Of a stretch of DNA of 64,000 bases, positions 28,143 to 37,369 are shown piece by piece. The position numbers and the translations under genes were made by a program. The notes under the pieces are model-generated. The model made no database searches. It saw nothing but the letters and a program-made list of their open reading frames with translations, and had not been told where the DNA came from. Source of the stretch: Sphingomonas paeninsulae (GTDB taxonomy: Bacteria > Pseudomonadota > Alphaproteobacteria > Sphingomonadales > Sphingomonadaceae); assembly GCF_003660165.1 (NCBI RefSeq), contig NZ_CP032829.1:2803001-2867000 (forward strand), in the 5' to 3' direction. Positions within the stretch are counted from its first letter, which is position 1; each line of letters opens with the position of its first letter.

Positions 28143-29066
28143 ATGGATTTCCGCCAACTCCGCCACTTTCTAGCGGTTGCCGACACGCTCCATTTCGGTC
28201 GCGCGGCGGAGCGCCTTGGCATGACCCAGCCACCGCTCAGTCAGTCGATCATGGCGCTGGAGCGGGCGTTGGGGACTCCTCTTTTTGTTCGGTCAAAGCG
28301 CGTTGTCACTTTGACGGCTTTTGGTCGTCAGTGGGTGGAGTACGTCCGGGCCGCCGTTCACAATATTGCGGCACTCGCTGATGTGGCAGAACGCCTTAGA
28401 ACTGGTGTGGCGGGAAAGCTGTCATTGGCCTTCGTCAGCACGGCCGACTACAGCGTGCTTCCGCATCTGGTTCAAAGATATTCCGCGTCTTTCCCTGACG
28501 TCGAACTCGAACTGATCGAAGCAACAAGTGACGTTCAGGTCGAAGCATTGCTAGACGGACGGATCAACGCAGGCATTTTGATCTCTGCACGATCCGCTTT
28601 GCCGTCAGCGCTGGAATACCATCCGCTGGTTAAGGAACCACTCGTGGCCGCCGTGCCAGAGTCATGGATCGATGACGGACGCCTGCCACTGGTCGATGGA
28701 ATGCTCCGGGGCGATGATTGGATGGCACAGCCGCTCATCATTTTTCCCAAGCGCGTATCGCCCGATTTTCATGACCTTGTGATCGGTTTTTATCGAGCCA
28801 GGGGCTGTCAGCCGCTTATCCGCCAGGAAGCTATTCAGATGCAAACCATCATCAGTCTGGTTTCAGCCGGTCTGGGTATGGCGTTAGTTCCTGCGTCGTT
28901 GCAGCATCTTGCTCGTACCGGAGTGCGCTATATTTTTGTTGCCGACGAATCTCCGGAACTCGAAACTGGGCTTGCATGGCGGAAGACGGACGAGGTGCCA
29001 ACTTTGGCCACCTTGATAGAAATTTCTTTAAAGCTCGACAAAGAGTTTCATGGCCTCCGTATCTGA
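28143..29066 (+). CDS. LysR-family transcriptional regulator, divergent from ilvD
   Basis: 307 aa from the second of two adjacent ATGs (MDFRQLRHFLAVADTLHFGR). The N-terminal helix-turn-helix (AAERLGMTQPPLSQSIMALE) and a complete effector-binding domain (SLAFVSTADYSVLPHLVQRY onward) are present. The N-terminus resembles the BenM/CatM/IlvY side of the family. Divergent placement with ilvD and the LysR-box palindrome between them suggest control of ilvD in the manner of IlvY-ilvC, but this is inference. Confidence 0.9.
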   Translation: MDFRQLRHFLAVADTLHFGRAAERLGMTQPPLSQSIMALERALGTPLFVRSKRVVTLTAFGRQWVEYVRAAVHNIAALADVAERLRTGVAGKLSLAFVSTADYSVLPHLVQRYSASFPDVELELIEATSDVQVEALLDGRINAGILISARSALPSALEYHPLVKEPLVAAVPESWIDDGRLPLVDGMLRGDDWMAQPLIIFPKRVSPDFHDLVIGFYRARGCQPLIRQEAIQMQTIISLVSAGLGMALVPASLQHLARTGVRYIFVADESPELETGLAWRKTDEVPTLATLIEISLKLDKEFHGLRI

Positions 29067-29369
29067 GCACGTTTAAGCGCAATGCTGCAAAATCGCTCAG
29101 CAATAAACTGCCGGACTGACATTTCAGCCGCGTGTGCGACAAACGGGTATCTAAAGTAGCTCACGCGGCGTTCAATGGAAATTCTGCGGGAAGGTTTAGT
29201 GCGCGCATCGTCCCGATATCATTCCCGTATAACGCGATGCGAAACCAGCCGGTGGAATTTGTGACGTTACCAATAGAAACAGCGCCTCATCTCTCAAGTT
29301 GGCCAGCATCCCATATTGGAACGTTTCCGGGGGCCAGACCGTTGTTGGATATCAACGAGGAGACAAATC

Positions 29370-29516
29370 ATGCGCTTCAAACGACTGACAGTGGTAGCGG
29401 CGATCGTGGTGATTAGTGGAATTAGCGTTTCCGCCTGCCATGACGGACGCCCCGGACATTCGAGCGATAGACATAATCACGACCGAGATCATAATCGTTA
29501 CGATCGTCCCCAGTAA
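29370..29516 (+). CDS. His/Asp-rich small lipoprotein
   Basis: 48 aa from the ATG at 29370, which has a GAGGAG ribosome site. The lipoprotein signal (LTVVAAIVVISGISVSAC) leaves a mature peptide of about 25 residues, HDGRPGHSSDRHNHDRDHNR then YDRPQ, dominated by His, Asp and Arg. The composition suggests a metal-binding or structural membrane-anchored peptide. Function unknown. Confidence 0.65.
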   Translation: MRFKRLTVVAAIVVISGISVSACHDGRPGHSSDRHNHDRDHNRYDRPQ

Positions 29517-29863
29517 TCAAACGATTTGATTCTAGTGAGAAGTGCATTTTGCGTAGTTTCAGCACGAACGAATGGAGAACAGATAGGACAGGTGGAGTTG
29601 GTTGTTAGTTATCTAGCGAAACTTCGATCGGCTTGGTTTTTGTCACTTCACGTCTTTAATGATGTCAGAAGCGGCCTGTTTAATCAGAATTTGGGTAAAG
29701 GAGAGAATTTTTCTACGCCAGTTAATCGTCAATGCTGCGCATCACTCGACCGATGTCTTCAAATGTCAGATTTGTCTTCGATCTCAAAAATGATGTAATT
29801 AAGTGATGAATAATACGATCACATAAAGAAATATCCGCGGTAGGACTGGCCCCAGAATTTGCT
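29517..29863. other. Gene-free stretch
   Basis: One 90-codon plus-strand frame (29526-29798) has an unlikely amino-acid make-up and no ribosome site, and I do not consider it a gene. No clear terminator or operator was seen. Confidence 0.3.
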
Positions 29864-31342
29864 TCAGGCCTTGGCGACACGTCTTGCGCTCACAAGGCAT
29901 AATAGTGGCGCAAGTGTGAATGTGCCGAACAGCCAGCTCGCTGCACTTGTGGTTCCCTCTGTCCCGCCCGGATCGATCAAGCCCCCGGCATTAACAACTA
30001 ATCCGGCGACGGCAGCTCCCATTGCCGTAGCGAATAACTGGATGGTTGTTATTGAGGCAGCGGCCAATTCCTGCTCGCTTGGAATTGTGACCTTGAGCAC
30101 CCGGGTAAGAAGATGCGGCCATGCCAAACCGACGCCCAGCCCAATGCCGAACAGCGCGAGGCAGATCGGAGTTAATGCCAGCCAAGTGCCGCCGCTCGCC
30201 TTTGGCAAAAGAACTGTCAGCGCTGCCATGCCAACAAGTCCTAGGAGCGGGCCAATCGTAATCATGCGACTGACGCTGCGCCCGCTTGCACCCGCACTGG
30301 TGATCGAACCGAGCGTCCAGCCTGCAGCCATAAGCGCTGCCAGAAAGCCGGCCCAGAGCGGAGATTGATGATGCAAAACTTGCAGGAAGAGTGGAACGAA
30401 AATCTCGCTGCTTGTGACCGTAATAGCGAGCAGCGACATTGTCGCGTAGAGAGCGGCGATCGCGGTTGTTGGGTGGAATGAACCAAGAGGTAGTAATTTC
30501 TGCCGAGCGCGACCTTCCACGTTGATCAATAGAACCGTCAGCACGACTGCTGCAACGATGCCTATAATATTTCGGGTTAAGTCAGAAGATGTGCTGCCTG
30601 CCGAGATCGCCAGAATTGAGGCCATCAGCAAGGCAAGCTGCGCGAAGGGAACCGATGATCGCTGAGTCGCCCGAACATCACGCTTTGGGAGCACAGTTGC
30701 TGCCAACAGCCCAAACAGAATTGCGACAGGAGCGAGCGACCAAAAGGCGGCCCGCCAGATGCCAAGTTCAGCGAATATACCGCCGACGGCGGGGCCAACC
30801 AAGGTTCCTACGCCCCACATGCCCGAAACAAGAGCCATTGCACGGGGCCACAGTGCTTCGTCGAACACCAGTCGGATCATCGCATAGGCGAGAGCAATGA
30901 GAAAACCGCCTCCGAAGCCTTGAACGAGGCGACCGATCAACATGATTGGCATCGAAGGCGAGACCGCACAGATCAGGGCGCCAAAAGCGAACATCGTTGC
31001 CGCTATCGCATAGGCACCCCTTGGCCCCGTCTGCTGAAGCAGCTTAGCAGAGAGCGCAGAACCCAGGATGGAGGCAATGACGAAAACCGTTGTGTTCCAG
31101 GCATAGAGATCGAGGCCGCCGATATCCCGAACAACCGAAGGCAGAATGGTGGTTGCAATATAGACGTTGATCGCATGGAGTGCGACACCGCCTGCGAGCG
31201 CCAGCGAACGCACGCCATTCGCGCCGGACAACAGGGCAGCCCAGCCAGTCTTTGAGGTGTGATGGATGTCCTCGTTTACGGATGCGCCCGACGATGGAAT
31301 GAATTGTAAGTGTCGATCAGGCGGGACGTCACGAGTATGCAT
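29864..31342 (-). CDS. MFS drug exporter (EmrB/QacA-like), likely SoxR-controlled
   Basis: 492 aa with about 14 hydrophobic helices. Residues ~50-75 (SLALAGGVALHAINVYIATT) and the motif LIGRLVQGFGGGFLIALAYA resemble the DHA2 drug:proton antiporter family. The N-terminal ~45 residues are cytoplasmic and polar, so an internal start cannot be excluded. The gene is divergent from soxR, and an 18-bp SoxR box lies between them. The exporter is probably induced by redox-cycling compounds such as phenazines or quinones, its likely substrates. Confidence 0.88.
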   Translation of the reverse strand: MHTRDVPPDRHLQFIPSSGASVNEDIHHTSKTGWAALLSGANGVRSLALAGGVALHAINVYIATTILPSVVRDIGGLDLYAWNTTVFVIASILGSALSAKLLQQTGPRGAYAIAATMFAFGALICAVSPSMPIMLIGRLVQGFGGGFLIALAYAMIRLVFDEALWPRAMALVSGMWGVGTLVGPAVGGIFAELGIWRAAFWSLAPVAILFGLLAATVLPKRDVRATQRSSVPFAQLALLMASILAISAGSTSSDLTRNIIGIVAAVVLTVLLINVEGRARQKLLPLGSFHPTTAIAALYATMSLLAITVTSSEIFVPLFLQVLHHQSPLWAGFLAALMAAGWTLGSITSAGASGRSVSRMITIGPLLGLVGMAALTVLLPKASGGTWLALTPICLALFGIGLGVGLAWPHLLTRVLKVTIPSEQELAAASITTIQLFATAMGAAVAGLVVNAGGLIDPGGTEGTTSAASWLFGTFTLAPLLCLVSARRVAKA

Positions 31343-31418
31343 GTCAACTCCATTTTGGGGATCTCATCCACAACCGCGAATGGGAGCTTGCAAAAACAAG
31401 CCGACATGCTTCATAGAA

Positions 31419-31436
31419 CCTAAACCATAGTTGAGG
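31419..31436. promoter_or_regulatory. SoxR box
   Basis: The minus strand reads CCTCAACTATGGTTTAGG, 18 bp like the enterobacterial SoxR site CCTCAAGTTAACTTGAGG, with arms CCTCAA and TTTAGG (one mismatch). It lies between soxR and the MFS gene. It also overlaps a TTG that would otherwise be an upstream soxR start, ruling that start out. Confidence 0.75.
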
Positions 31437-31454
31437 TCAAGAGCTTTTGTGAAT

Positions 31455-31919
31455 ATGCCGATTGATGTCCGAGTTGCTCTTTCGGTCGGAGAGATTGCCC
31501 GCCGCAGTGGCGTCGCGATTTCGACTATTCATTTTTACGACGCAAAAGGGCTAATCGAAGGTTGGCGCAGTGAAGGAAACCAGCGTCGCTATTCCCGCGA
31601 TGTTCTGCGCAGGGTTGCCATCATCAAGGTCGCTCAGCGCGCAGGCGTTTCGCTGGCTATCATAAAGGCCGCCTTGATGGAGCTTCCTTCGGGTCGAGCT
31701 CCCACGGCGAGGAATTGGAGAAACCTCTCGACGAGGTGGAGAGACATGTTAACCGACCGGATACACAGTCTTGTGCAACTCCGTGACCAGCTTGAGGGAT
31801 GTATTGGCTGTGGGTGTCTTTCCATGGAAGATTGCCCTCTCAGAAACCCGAGCGATCGTTTGAGCCAGCTCGGTGACGGTGCCGTCTTGCTCGAAAGAGA
31901 TACGAATCCGAAAAGTTAA
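31455..31919 (+). CDS. soxR: Redox-sensitive MerR-family activator SoxR
   Basis: 154 aa from the ATG at 31455, the same length as E. coli SoxR. The MerR helix-turn-helix is at residues ~9-30 ([20 protein letters not shown]), followed by [20 protein letters not shown]. The [2Fe-2S] ligands form C-x2-C-x-C-x5-C ([13 protein letters not shown]116, C119, C121, C127) followed by PLRNPSDRL. In non-enteric bacteria SoxR usually controls exporters and redox enzymes directly. Here the adjacent divergent MFS gene and the box between them fit that role. Confidence 0.96.
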   Translation: MPIDVRVALSVGEIARRSGVAISTIHFYDAKGLIEGWRSEGNQRRYSRDVLRRVAIIKVAQRAGVSLAIIKAALMELPSGRAPTARNWRNLSTRWRDMLTDRIHSLVQLRDQLEGCIGCGCLSMEDCPLRNPSDRLSQLGDGAVLLERDTNPKS

Positions 31920-32192
31920 GTGTTGAAGGACGCGATGTATCGCTTGTTTGCCGCAACCGAGTGCGTCAGCGACAAGCCTAATCTCGTTATTGCGACCGAT
32001 CGCCGGACCTATCATCTCCAACTCGAGAGTTGCACAGCGATCGCAATGTCGGCGATTTCGTGAACCTATCCGCAGGATGCACGCACAAACACGATTTCGT
32101 AGAACAGTTCGTCGAGTGAATTCAGCCACTGCATGAAGTTCGTGATTGGGTTCCTTGTAGCCATTCCAAAGTCGAATAGATTGGCACCCTGT

Positions 32193-33278
32193 CTAGAACA
32201 CGGTCTTCGGCCATTTCAACTCGTAAGTAACCATTAAGCCATCATGATCGGATAACGCTGGTTGACCCGGCTGGCCATCGAACATGGCCTCGATCTTCAC
32301 CGGTCGGACCGATATCGACGCGCCGTTCGAGAAAAACTGCAGATCCTGCGTGTCCATCCATGGCTCGTCACCGTCCCACGACATGCGAACATCGCAACTC
32401 GGATTATGGGTGCAGACTTTATGCACAAGAGTGAGCGATTGATAGCGTGAGAAACTCTCCCACCGCTCCTCCGATTTCCGCATGTTGAAGTCACCGCCGA
32501 AAACTATGGGATTGGCATCGTTATGGGTCCGCTCGATGAATTCCCACGCTTCCAGCGATTGCCGATCATGGGCTGCAAGATGACGGATCGCGGGCGCACG
32601 GGATGCACCCCGCGAATTCAGGTGCGTGTTGTACACGTCGATTGGCGTGGGCAGCCCAGGAATAAGGATACGCGCGAGCACAATCCCTTTGTTGCTCAGA
32701 CAATCCAGTCCAGCGCACGACTTGCGGCCATAAGCGCGCATTTCCGTTTGGATAATCGGGTAACGCGAGGCAATTGCCAACCCGCCGCCGGTTAGATGAA
32801 TACCCAGCTCACCACGCTTTATCTTCGCCCGGCCTGGCAACGCTTCGCCAGTTGAGCCATCGGGGCGAGACGTTCTTCGGGGGCCGGTCGCTATCGCAGG
32901 ATAGCCCGTTGCGCTAACCGCCTTCTTTGCCGGGCCACTGAACATCTCCTGAAACATAACAATGTCGGGTCCGTTGCCGGTTTTGCGCAGTATCCGTAAC
33001 TTTTCGCCGATCTGACGCAATTGAGCCGCCCGCCCCCCGCGTGCTGGCCAGCCCAATCCTTCGATATTATATGTCAAAACCGACAACGTGATGCTTGATG
33101 TCGTACCATCATGGGAAACCCGCACCGGCGAATGGGGCGCTGCTCTGCAGTCGATTGACCGCAAGGGAGGAGGGGCCCCGCAAGCGGACACGAGCAGGGC
33201 AAGCATCGTGATCAAGCATCGTCGTGAACCTGGCACTATGGTCGACCATGCGGTTGTTTTCGGTGCTGTGTGTCGCAT
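32193..33278 (-). CDS. Lipoprotein of the endonuclease/exonuclease/phosphatase superfamily
   Basis: About 361 aa from the ATG at 33278 (GGAA just upstream; an alternative ATG lies at 33296). A basic leader ends with the lipobox LALLVSACGAPPP. The body has the EEP fold motifs in order: SVLTYNIEGLGWP, IVMFQEMFSG with the metal-binding Glu, YNTHLNSRG, FGGDFNMR and a final SDHDGLMVTYEL with the catalytic His. The substrate may be a phospholipid (sphingomyelinase-like), nucleic acid or an inositol phosphate. It is anchored in the periplasm. Confidence 0.85.
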   Translation of the reverse strand: MRHTAPKTTAWSTIVPGSRRCLITMLALLVSACGAPPPLRSIDCRAAPHSPVRVSHDGTTSSITLSVLTYNIEGLGWPARGGRAAQLRQIGEKLRILRKTGNGPDIVMFQEMFSGPAKKAVSATGYPAIATGPRRTSRPDGSTGEALPGRAKIKRGELGIHLTGGGLAIASRYPIIQTEMRAYGRKSCAGLDCLSNKGIVLARILIPGLPTPIDVYNTHLNSRGASRAPAIRHLAAHDRQSLEAWEFIERTHNDANPIVFGGDFNMRKSEERWESFSRYQSLTLVHKVCTHNPSCDVRMSWDGDEPWMDTQDLQFFSNGASISVRPVKIEAMFDGQPGQPALSDHDGLMVTYELKWPKTVF

Positions 33279-33711
33279 GCCGTTCCATAATCTCATCGCA
33301 TCGAACAAGTTATGACTTTTGTTTGCCCGTAAGTCTGACCATATCGTGAGTGCCAGAGATTGCATGATTCTAAAGTTGTAGGTGGAAATAGCGCGATCGC
33401 TGCGACGGCAGCCGGGAATTTTGCTGCCCCGCTGTGCTGAGGCAGCGGGATTGTAGGAAGGCGTATGCGATCACTGTCATCAATGCATGTCAGCAACCCT
33501 GTCCACGACCTGCTCCGAAATGGTCGAGGTCTGTTGATCTCCTCAATCGCGATTTTCGGCTTGGTCAGGGCGCCTATTGATCCGCAGGCTCCTTCGTCCG
33601 TGCCATGCGCTCCGGATCACTGGTCCAGCTTTCTGGCAAGATTAGCCTCAAACTTATCATCACCGGCACTTCACGGAATGCGAGCGCTACCGACACCATC
33701 GTCTGGGGGTA
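33279..33711. other. Gene-free stretch after the ABC exporter genes
   Basis: No convincing gene. A hairpin with arms CCGCTG/CAGCGG near 33427-33446 lacks a T-run, so it is not a clear terminator for the long minus-strand operon that ends at 33712. Confidence 0.3.
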
Positions 33712-35547
33712 TCATATCGATGCCATTGCACGATCTGGTTGTCCTCGGTCATAAGCCCGATAAAGGCTCGCATACACACCATCTTGCCCGACCAATTCAG
33801 GATGCGAACCTAACTCCACGATACGCCCATCACAGATGACCGCAATTCGATCGGCGTCGCGGATCGTTGCTAGTCTGTGCGCAATTATGACCGCAGTGCG
33901 CCCCTCGCATAATCGTCGCAATGCTCCCTGAATGCGGCGTTCGGTGCTGACATCCACAGCAGAGGTCGCTTCGTCGAGTACCAGAACCGCCGAATCAGCG
34001 AGATATGCGCGTACAAGGCAGACAAGCTGGCGCTGACCCTGGCTGAGCTGGCTGCCCAACGGGCCGACCGAAGTCCCATAACCATGCGGCAGCGTCTCTA
34101 GAACTGCGTCAGCGCCAAGCTCACGCGCGGCGTTGATCAATTCGTCATCGGTCGCTTTGGGTTTTGCCAGACGCAGATTATCCAACACGGTGCCGCCGAA
34201 CAGGACGTTATCCTGTAAAACTACTCCCACATTGCGCCGCAGGCTCGCCTCGGAAACCGATCGAATATCATGACCATCGAGGAAAACCGCGCCCGAGGTG
34301 ACGTCGTAAAAGCGTGTAAGGAGCTGAACGAGGGTACTTTTTCCATGGCCAGTCGGCCCCACGATCGCAAGAACTTCGCCTGCTGCGATGTCCAGGGTAA
34401 GATTATGGATGACGCCCTTTTGGGGGTGATAGCCGAAACTCACGTCTTGAAATTCGATCCTGCCTTGTAGTCGGGAAAGGTCGATCGCGTTGGGAGCGTC
34501 TACAATTTCCGGCTCGGTGTCGAGCAACAGAAAGATGCGTTGAGCACAGGCTGAACCATTAGCAAATCGTTCGAACAGGTCGCTGAATTCCTGAAGTGGC
34601 GCCAGGAACAGGAACACGTAGAAAAGGCTTTGCGCCAATTCGCCCAGCGTGAGCGTATGCAGAGCGATTCCGCGTCCGCCGATAACAAGAATCAGTGTCA
34701 GACCAGCCGTCGTCAGGAGACCGGTAAACGGTGCAAACCATCCCGAGCGAACGCTGCCGCGGATCAATGATGTGTTGAAATCGTGCAACAGCCGCAAATA
34801 ACGATCGAGATTCTGCTGCTCACGCCCAGCCTGCTTGATCAGCCGTACACCGGCAACCGTTTCCACCAAATGCGCAGTGAAACGGCTGCGGTTCTCGGCC
34901 ACGCGACCCCAACTTTGCTGCGAGACGCGCTTGAACGCGATAGTGGCGAGGATCAGCACAGGAACTACGCCAGCGAGTGCAAGCAGAAGCATCGGTGCGA
35001 TTGCCCATAGCAGCACCGCCGAGATCAACAAACGCAGTACCGCCGACAGCAACTGCGGCGGTCCCTGGATCAACAAGGGTTCGAGCATGTCGACGTCACG
35101 GTCGGCGCGAGAAATGATCCGGCCCGCCTTTGTTCGATCGAAATATCCAACGCTCAGCATCTGGACATGGGCAAACACCCGCGATCGGATTTCGTTCAAC
35201 ACCGTGATTGCGGCAGTGCCCGCAAAATATTGGGAAAAACCGCCAAGTATGAACCGCGCGGCCCATGTAACGGCGAGGCCGATACAGGCCCAGCCGATCA
35301 ACGTGCTGTTCATCTTCTGGCCGGCTGCCCCGAGGCCACGGTCGATCACTATTCCGATCAATAGTGGCCGTGCAAAGATGACGAACACCTGCACTATTTC
35401 GATTACCGTAACCACAGCGATCCGCGCGCGTACCGGTCGAAGCAGCGGCCACAATCGATGTGCTATGCCACGGTCGAGCGCCTTTTGTGCCAGTTGCTCT
35501 TCCAGCTCGATATCGGAAAGGGGCCGGTCGCCCGCGAGTGCGTTCAT
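33712..35547 (-). CDS. ABC exporter half-transporter, catalytically complete subunit
   Basis: 611 aa: a six-helix membrane domain (~residues 40-340), then an ATPase domain. Walker A is GPTGHGKST (397-405), the signature is the deviant LSQGQ (501-505), Walker B is VLVLDE (521-526) with the catalytic Glu, and the switch His is in IIAHRLATI. The neighbouring gene 1 nt upstream encodes a second half-transporter with a degenerate Walker B and no switch His. The two therefore probably form an asymmetric heterodimer of the BmrCD/TM287-288 type. It is the last gene of the operon that begins with the desulfinase-like genes, so it may export a product or toxic intermediate. Confidence 0.93.
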   Translation of the reverse strand: MNALAGDRPLSDIELEEQLAQKALDRGIAHRLWPLLRPVRARIAVVTVIEIVQVFVIFARPLLIGIVIDRGLGAAGQKMNSTLIGWACIGLAVTWAARFILGGFSQYFAGTAAITVLNEIRSRVFAHVQMLSVGYFDRTKAGRIISRADRDVDMLEPLLIQGPPQLLSAVLRLLISAVLLWAIAPMLLLALAGVVPVLILATIAFKRVSQQSWGRVAENRSRFTAHLVETVAGVRLIKQAGREQQNLDRYLRLLHDFNTSLIRGSVRSGWFAPFTGLLTTAGLTLILVIGGRGIALHTLTLGELAQSLFYVFLFLAPLQEFSDLFERFANGSACAQRIFLLLDTEPEIVDAPNAIDLSRLQGRIEFQDVSFGYHPQKGVIHNLTLDIAAGEVLAIVGPTGHGKSTLVQLLTRFYDVTSGAVFLDGHDIRSVSEASLRRNVGVVLQDNVLFGGTVLDNLRLAKPKATDDELINAARELGADAVLETLPHGYGTSVGPLGSQLSQGQRQLVCLVRAYLADSAVLVLDEATSAVDVSTERRIQGALRRLCEGRTAVIIAHRLATIRDADRIAVICDGRIVELGSHPELVGQDGVYASLYRAYDRGQPDRAMASI

Positions 35548-35548
35548 C

Positions 35549-37350
35549 TTAAAGGCCCATCAATGCGCAATAGGAGGGCGAGGTTGCGACCAGTTCGTCA
35601 TGCGTGCCTTGTGCGGCGATATGACCATCCTGCAGTACCAATACACGATCGGCAGACAAAATCGTGGATAGCCGGCTGGACACCATCAGCATTGTCAGCG
35701 GCCTCGCTGCATTTCGGCGGAGCGCCCGAATATTGTCGATCGCGCGCCGTTCGGTCGCGGCGTCGAGAGCGCTGGTCGCATCGTCCAGAACGAGGATGTC
35801 AGCGTCGGCCAATAGGGCGCGGGCTAGGCAAATACGTTGGCGCTGGCCGCCAGACAAGGTGATACCGCGATCACCGACGCGCGTATCGAGGCCGTCGGAT
35901 AACCGCTCAAGCACCTCGCCCGCCGCTGCCAGATCGAGAGCCTCGTGAAGTCGAGCATCACCGGCTTCGGGTGAAGTGAGGCGGAGATTGGCCGCTAGGG
36001 TGTCGGAGAACAGGAAACTCTCCTGCGGCAACACATGGACGCGACGTCGCAGTTCATTGAGGTCGAGATCGCGAACGTCGCGCCATCCTGTTTCGTCCGA
36101 CCCGATCCGCACCGCGCCGCTGTCCGCTTCGAGCAATCGCGGCAGGAGGCCCGTGAGAATACTTTTGCCTGACCCGGTTGGGCCGACCAGCGCAACGATC
36201 TCGCCAGGCTGGATCGTGAAGGATAGGTCGCGCAATACTGCCGCATCGTCGCCCAGTGGCGCGAATGAAACGGCTTCCAGTCGGCATCCGATTGGTCCGA
36301 CGGGAACGCGCTCCGTGCCGGAAACGATGCCGGGCAACTCGTCGAGCACTTCCCAGATACGCCCGGCGGAGGCGCGTGCATCGGCAATGATCTGGAGCAG
36401 CAAACCAATGCCCTCGATCCGTAGAACAAGGGTGTTGACCACCAGCAGCGATGCGACCAACGCGCCAAGGTCGAGGCGTCCCTGGCTCACCAGCCACGCA
36501 CCATATCCCAGCACCCAAGCATGGCTGAGCGCAATCACGGACTGCGGCAATGGCATGCGCCGCGCCGCGTGCAGAATAGCTGCCCGCGCTTCGTAGCGAA
36601 AAGTTGCGATGTGATCGTTGAACCGTGCGATCCGCGCGTGATGGAGCCCGAAAGCCTTTATGACCCGAACGCCGTTTACACCTTCCGAGAGATCCTGCGT
36701 CACTGCGTCATAAGCAGCGCCGATTTTGCGGTCGAGTAGGACCAGTGCGTCCGCCTGTGCTGCGAGCAGTGCAATGCCGACGATCATCAGAGCCAGCGGG
36801 ACGATCCCCAGCCACGGTGAATACCAGACAAGTAGTCCGGCCGAGAGCAAGACGATCAGGCCGGTTTCGAACATCTGGCGCCAAAAGTTGATCAGCGCGT
36901 CGCGGACCTTGTCGGCATCGCGGGTCATACGCGTCACCATTTCGCCGACACCGTGCTGCCAGTGATATGTCAGGTCGAGCCGCTGAACCTGAATCAGGAT
37001 GCGCTCGCGCAGCACCGTCAACAGCCTCTGTCCTATGACGAGCGAGAGCAATCCTGCACCATATTGCACAATCACGCGAACAGCGGAAAGACCCAGTAAT
37101 ATTGCTACCCAGAACCAGGCGCGGCTGTAATCGAGATTGCCCGCAGAGTTTTGGACGACAAGCCCCCCACGCTCGCTTCATGGACGGCGCGCCCGACCAG
37201 CCCCTGCTGAACCACCAGTGCAATATTGACTAACAGTAACATCAGCGCCGTGAGCGTGAAGTGAACCGGCATTTGACGATAAATTGCCAGACAACGGATG
37301 AGCGGCGAGCCAGCCGGGGCGGCGGCTGGCTTGGAGCTTGCCATTAACAT
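35549..37350 (-). pseudogene. ABC exporter half-transporter, degenerate ATPase site; one frameshift near 37163-37168
   Basis: The main frame lacks the first membrane helices. They lie in another frame from 37350 (MLMASSKPAAAPAGSPLIRC onward, with HFTLTALMLLLVNIALVVQQ). Adding one C to the six-C run at 37163-37168 joins VHEASVGG to LVVQNSAGNLDYSRAWFWVA and gives an intact 600-aa protein, so this is probably an assembly error. In the ATPase domain Walker A (GPTGSGKS) and signature (LSGGQ) are standard. The catalytic Glu is Asp (ILVLDDATS) and the switch His is Ser (MVSSRLSTI). This complements the deviant signature of its partner, as in heterodimeric exporters with one inactive site. It starts 19 nt after a desulfinase-like gene. 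Confidence 0.9.
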
Positions 37351-37369
37351 CGTCCCGAACGCTGACCCG

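Noticed and set aside
31749-32129. 126-codon minus-strand frame overlapping the soxR end
   Set aside because: Mostly antisense to soxR including its Fe-S cluster codons; treated as a shadow.
5997-37350. Programmed ribosomal frameshifting as the cause of the four split genes
   Set aside because: No slippery heptamer plus stimulator pattern is shared, the families involved do not use frameshifting, and every case is fixed by one base in a G/C run.
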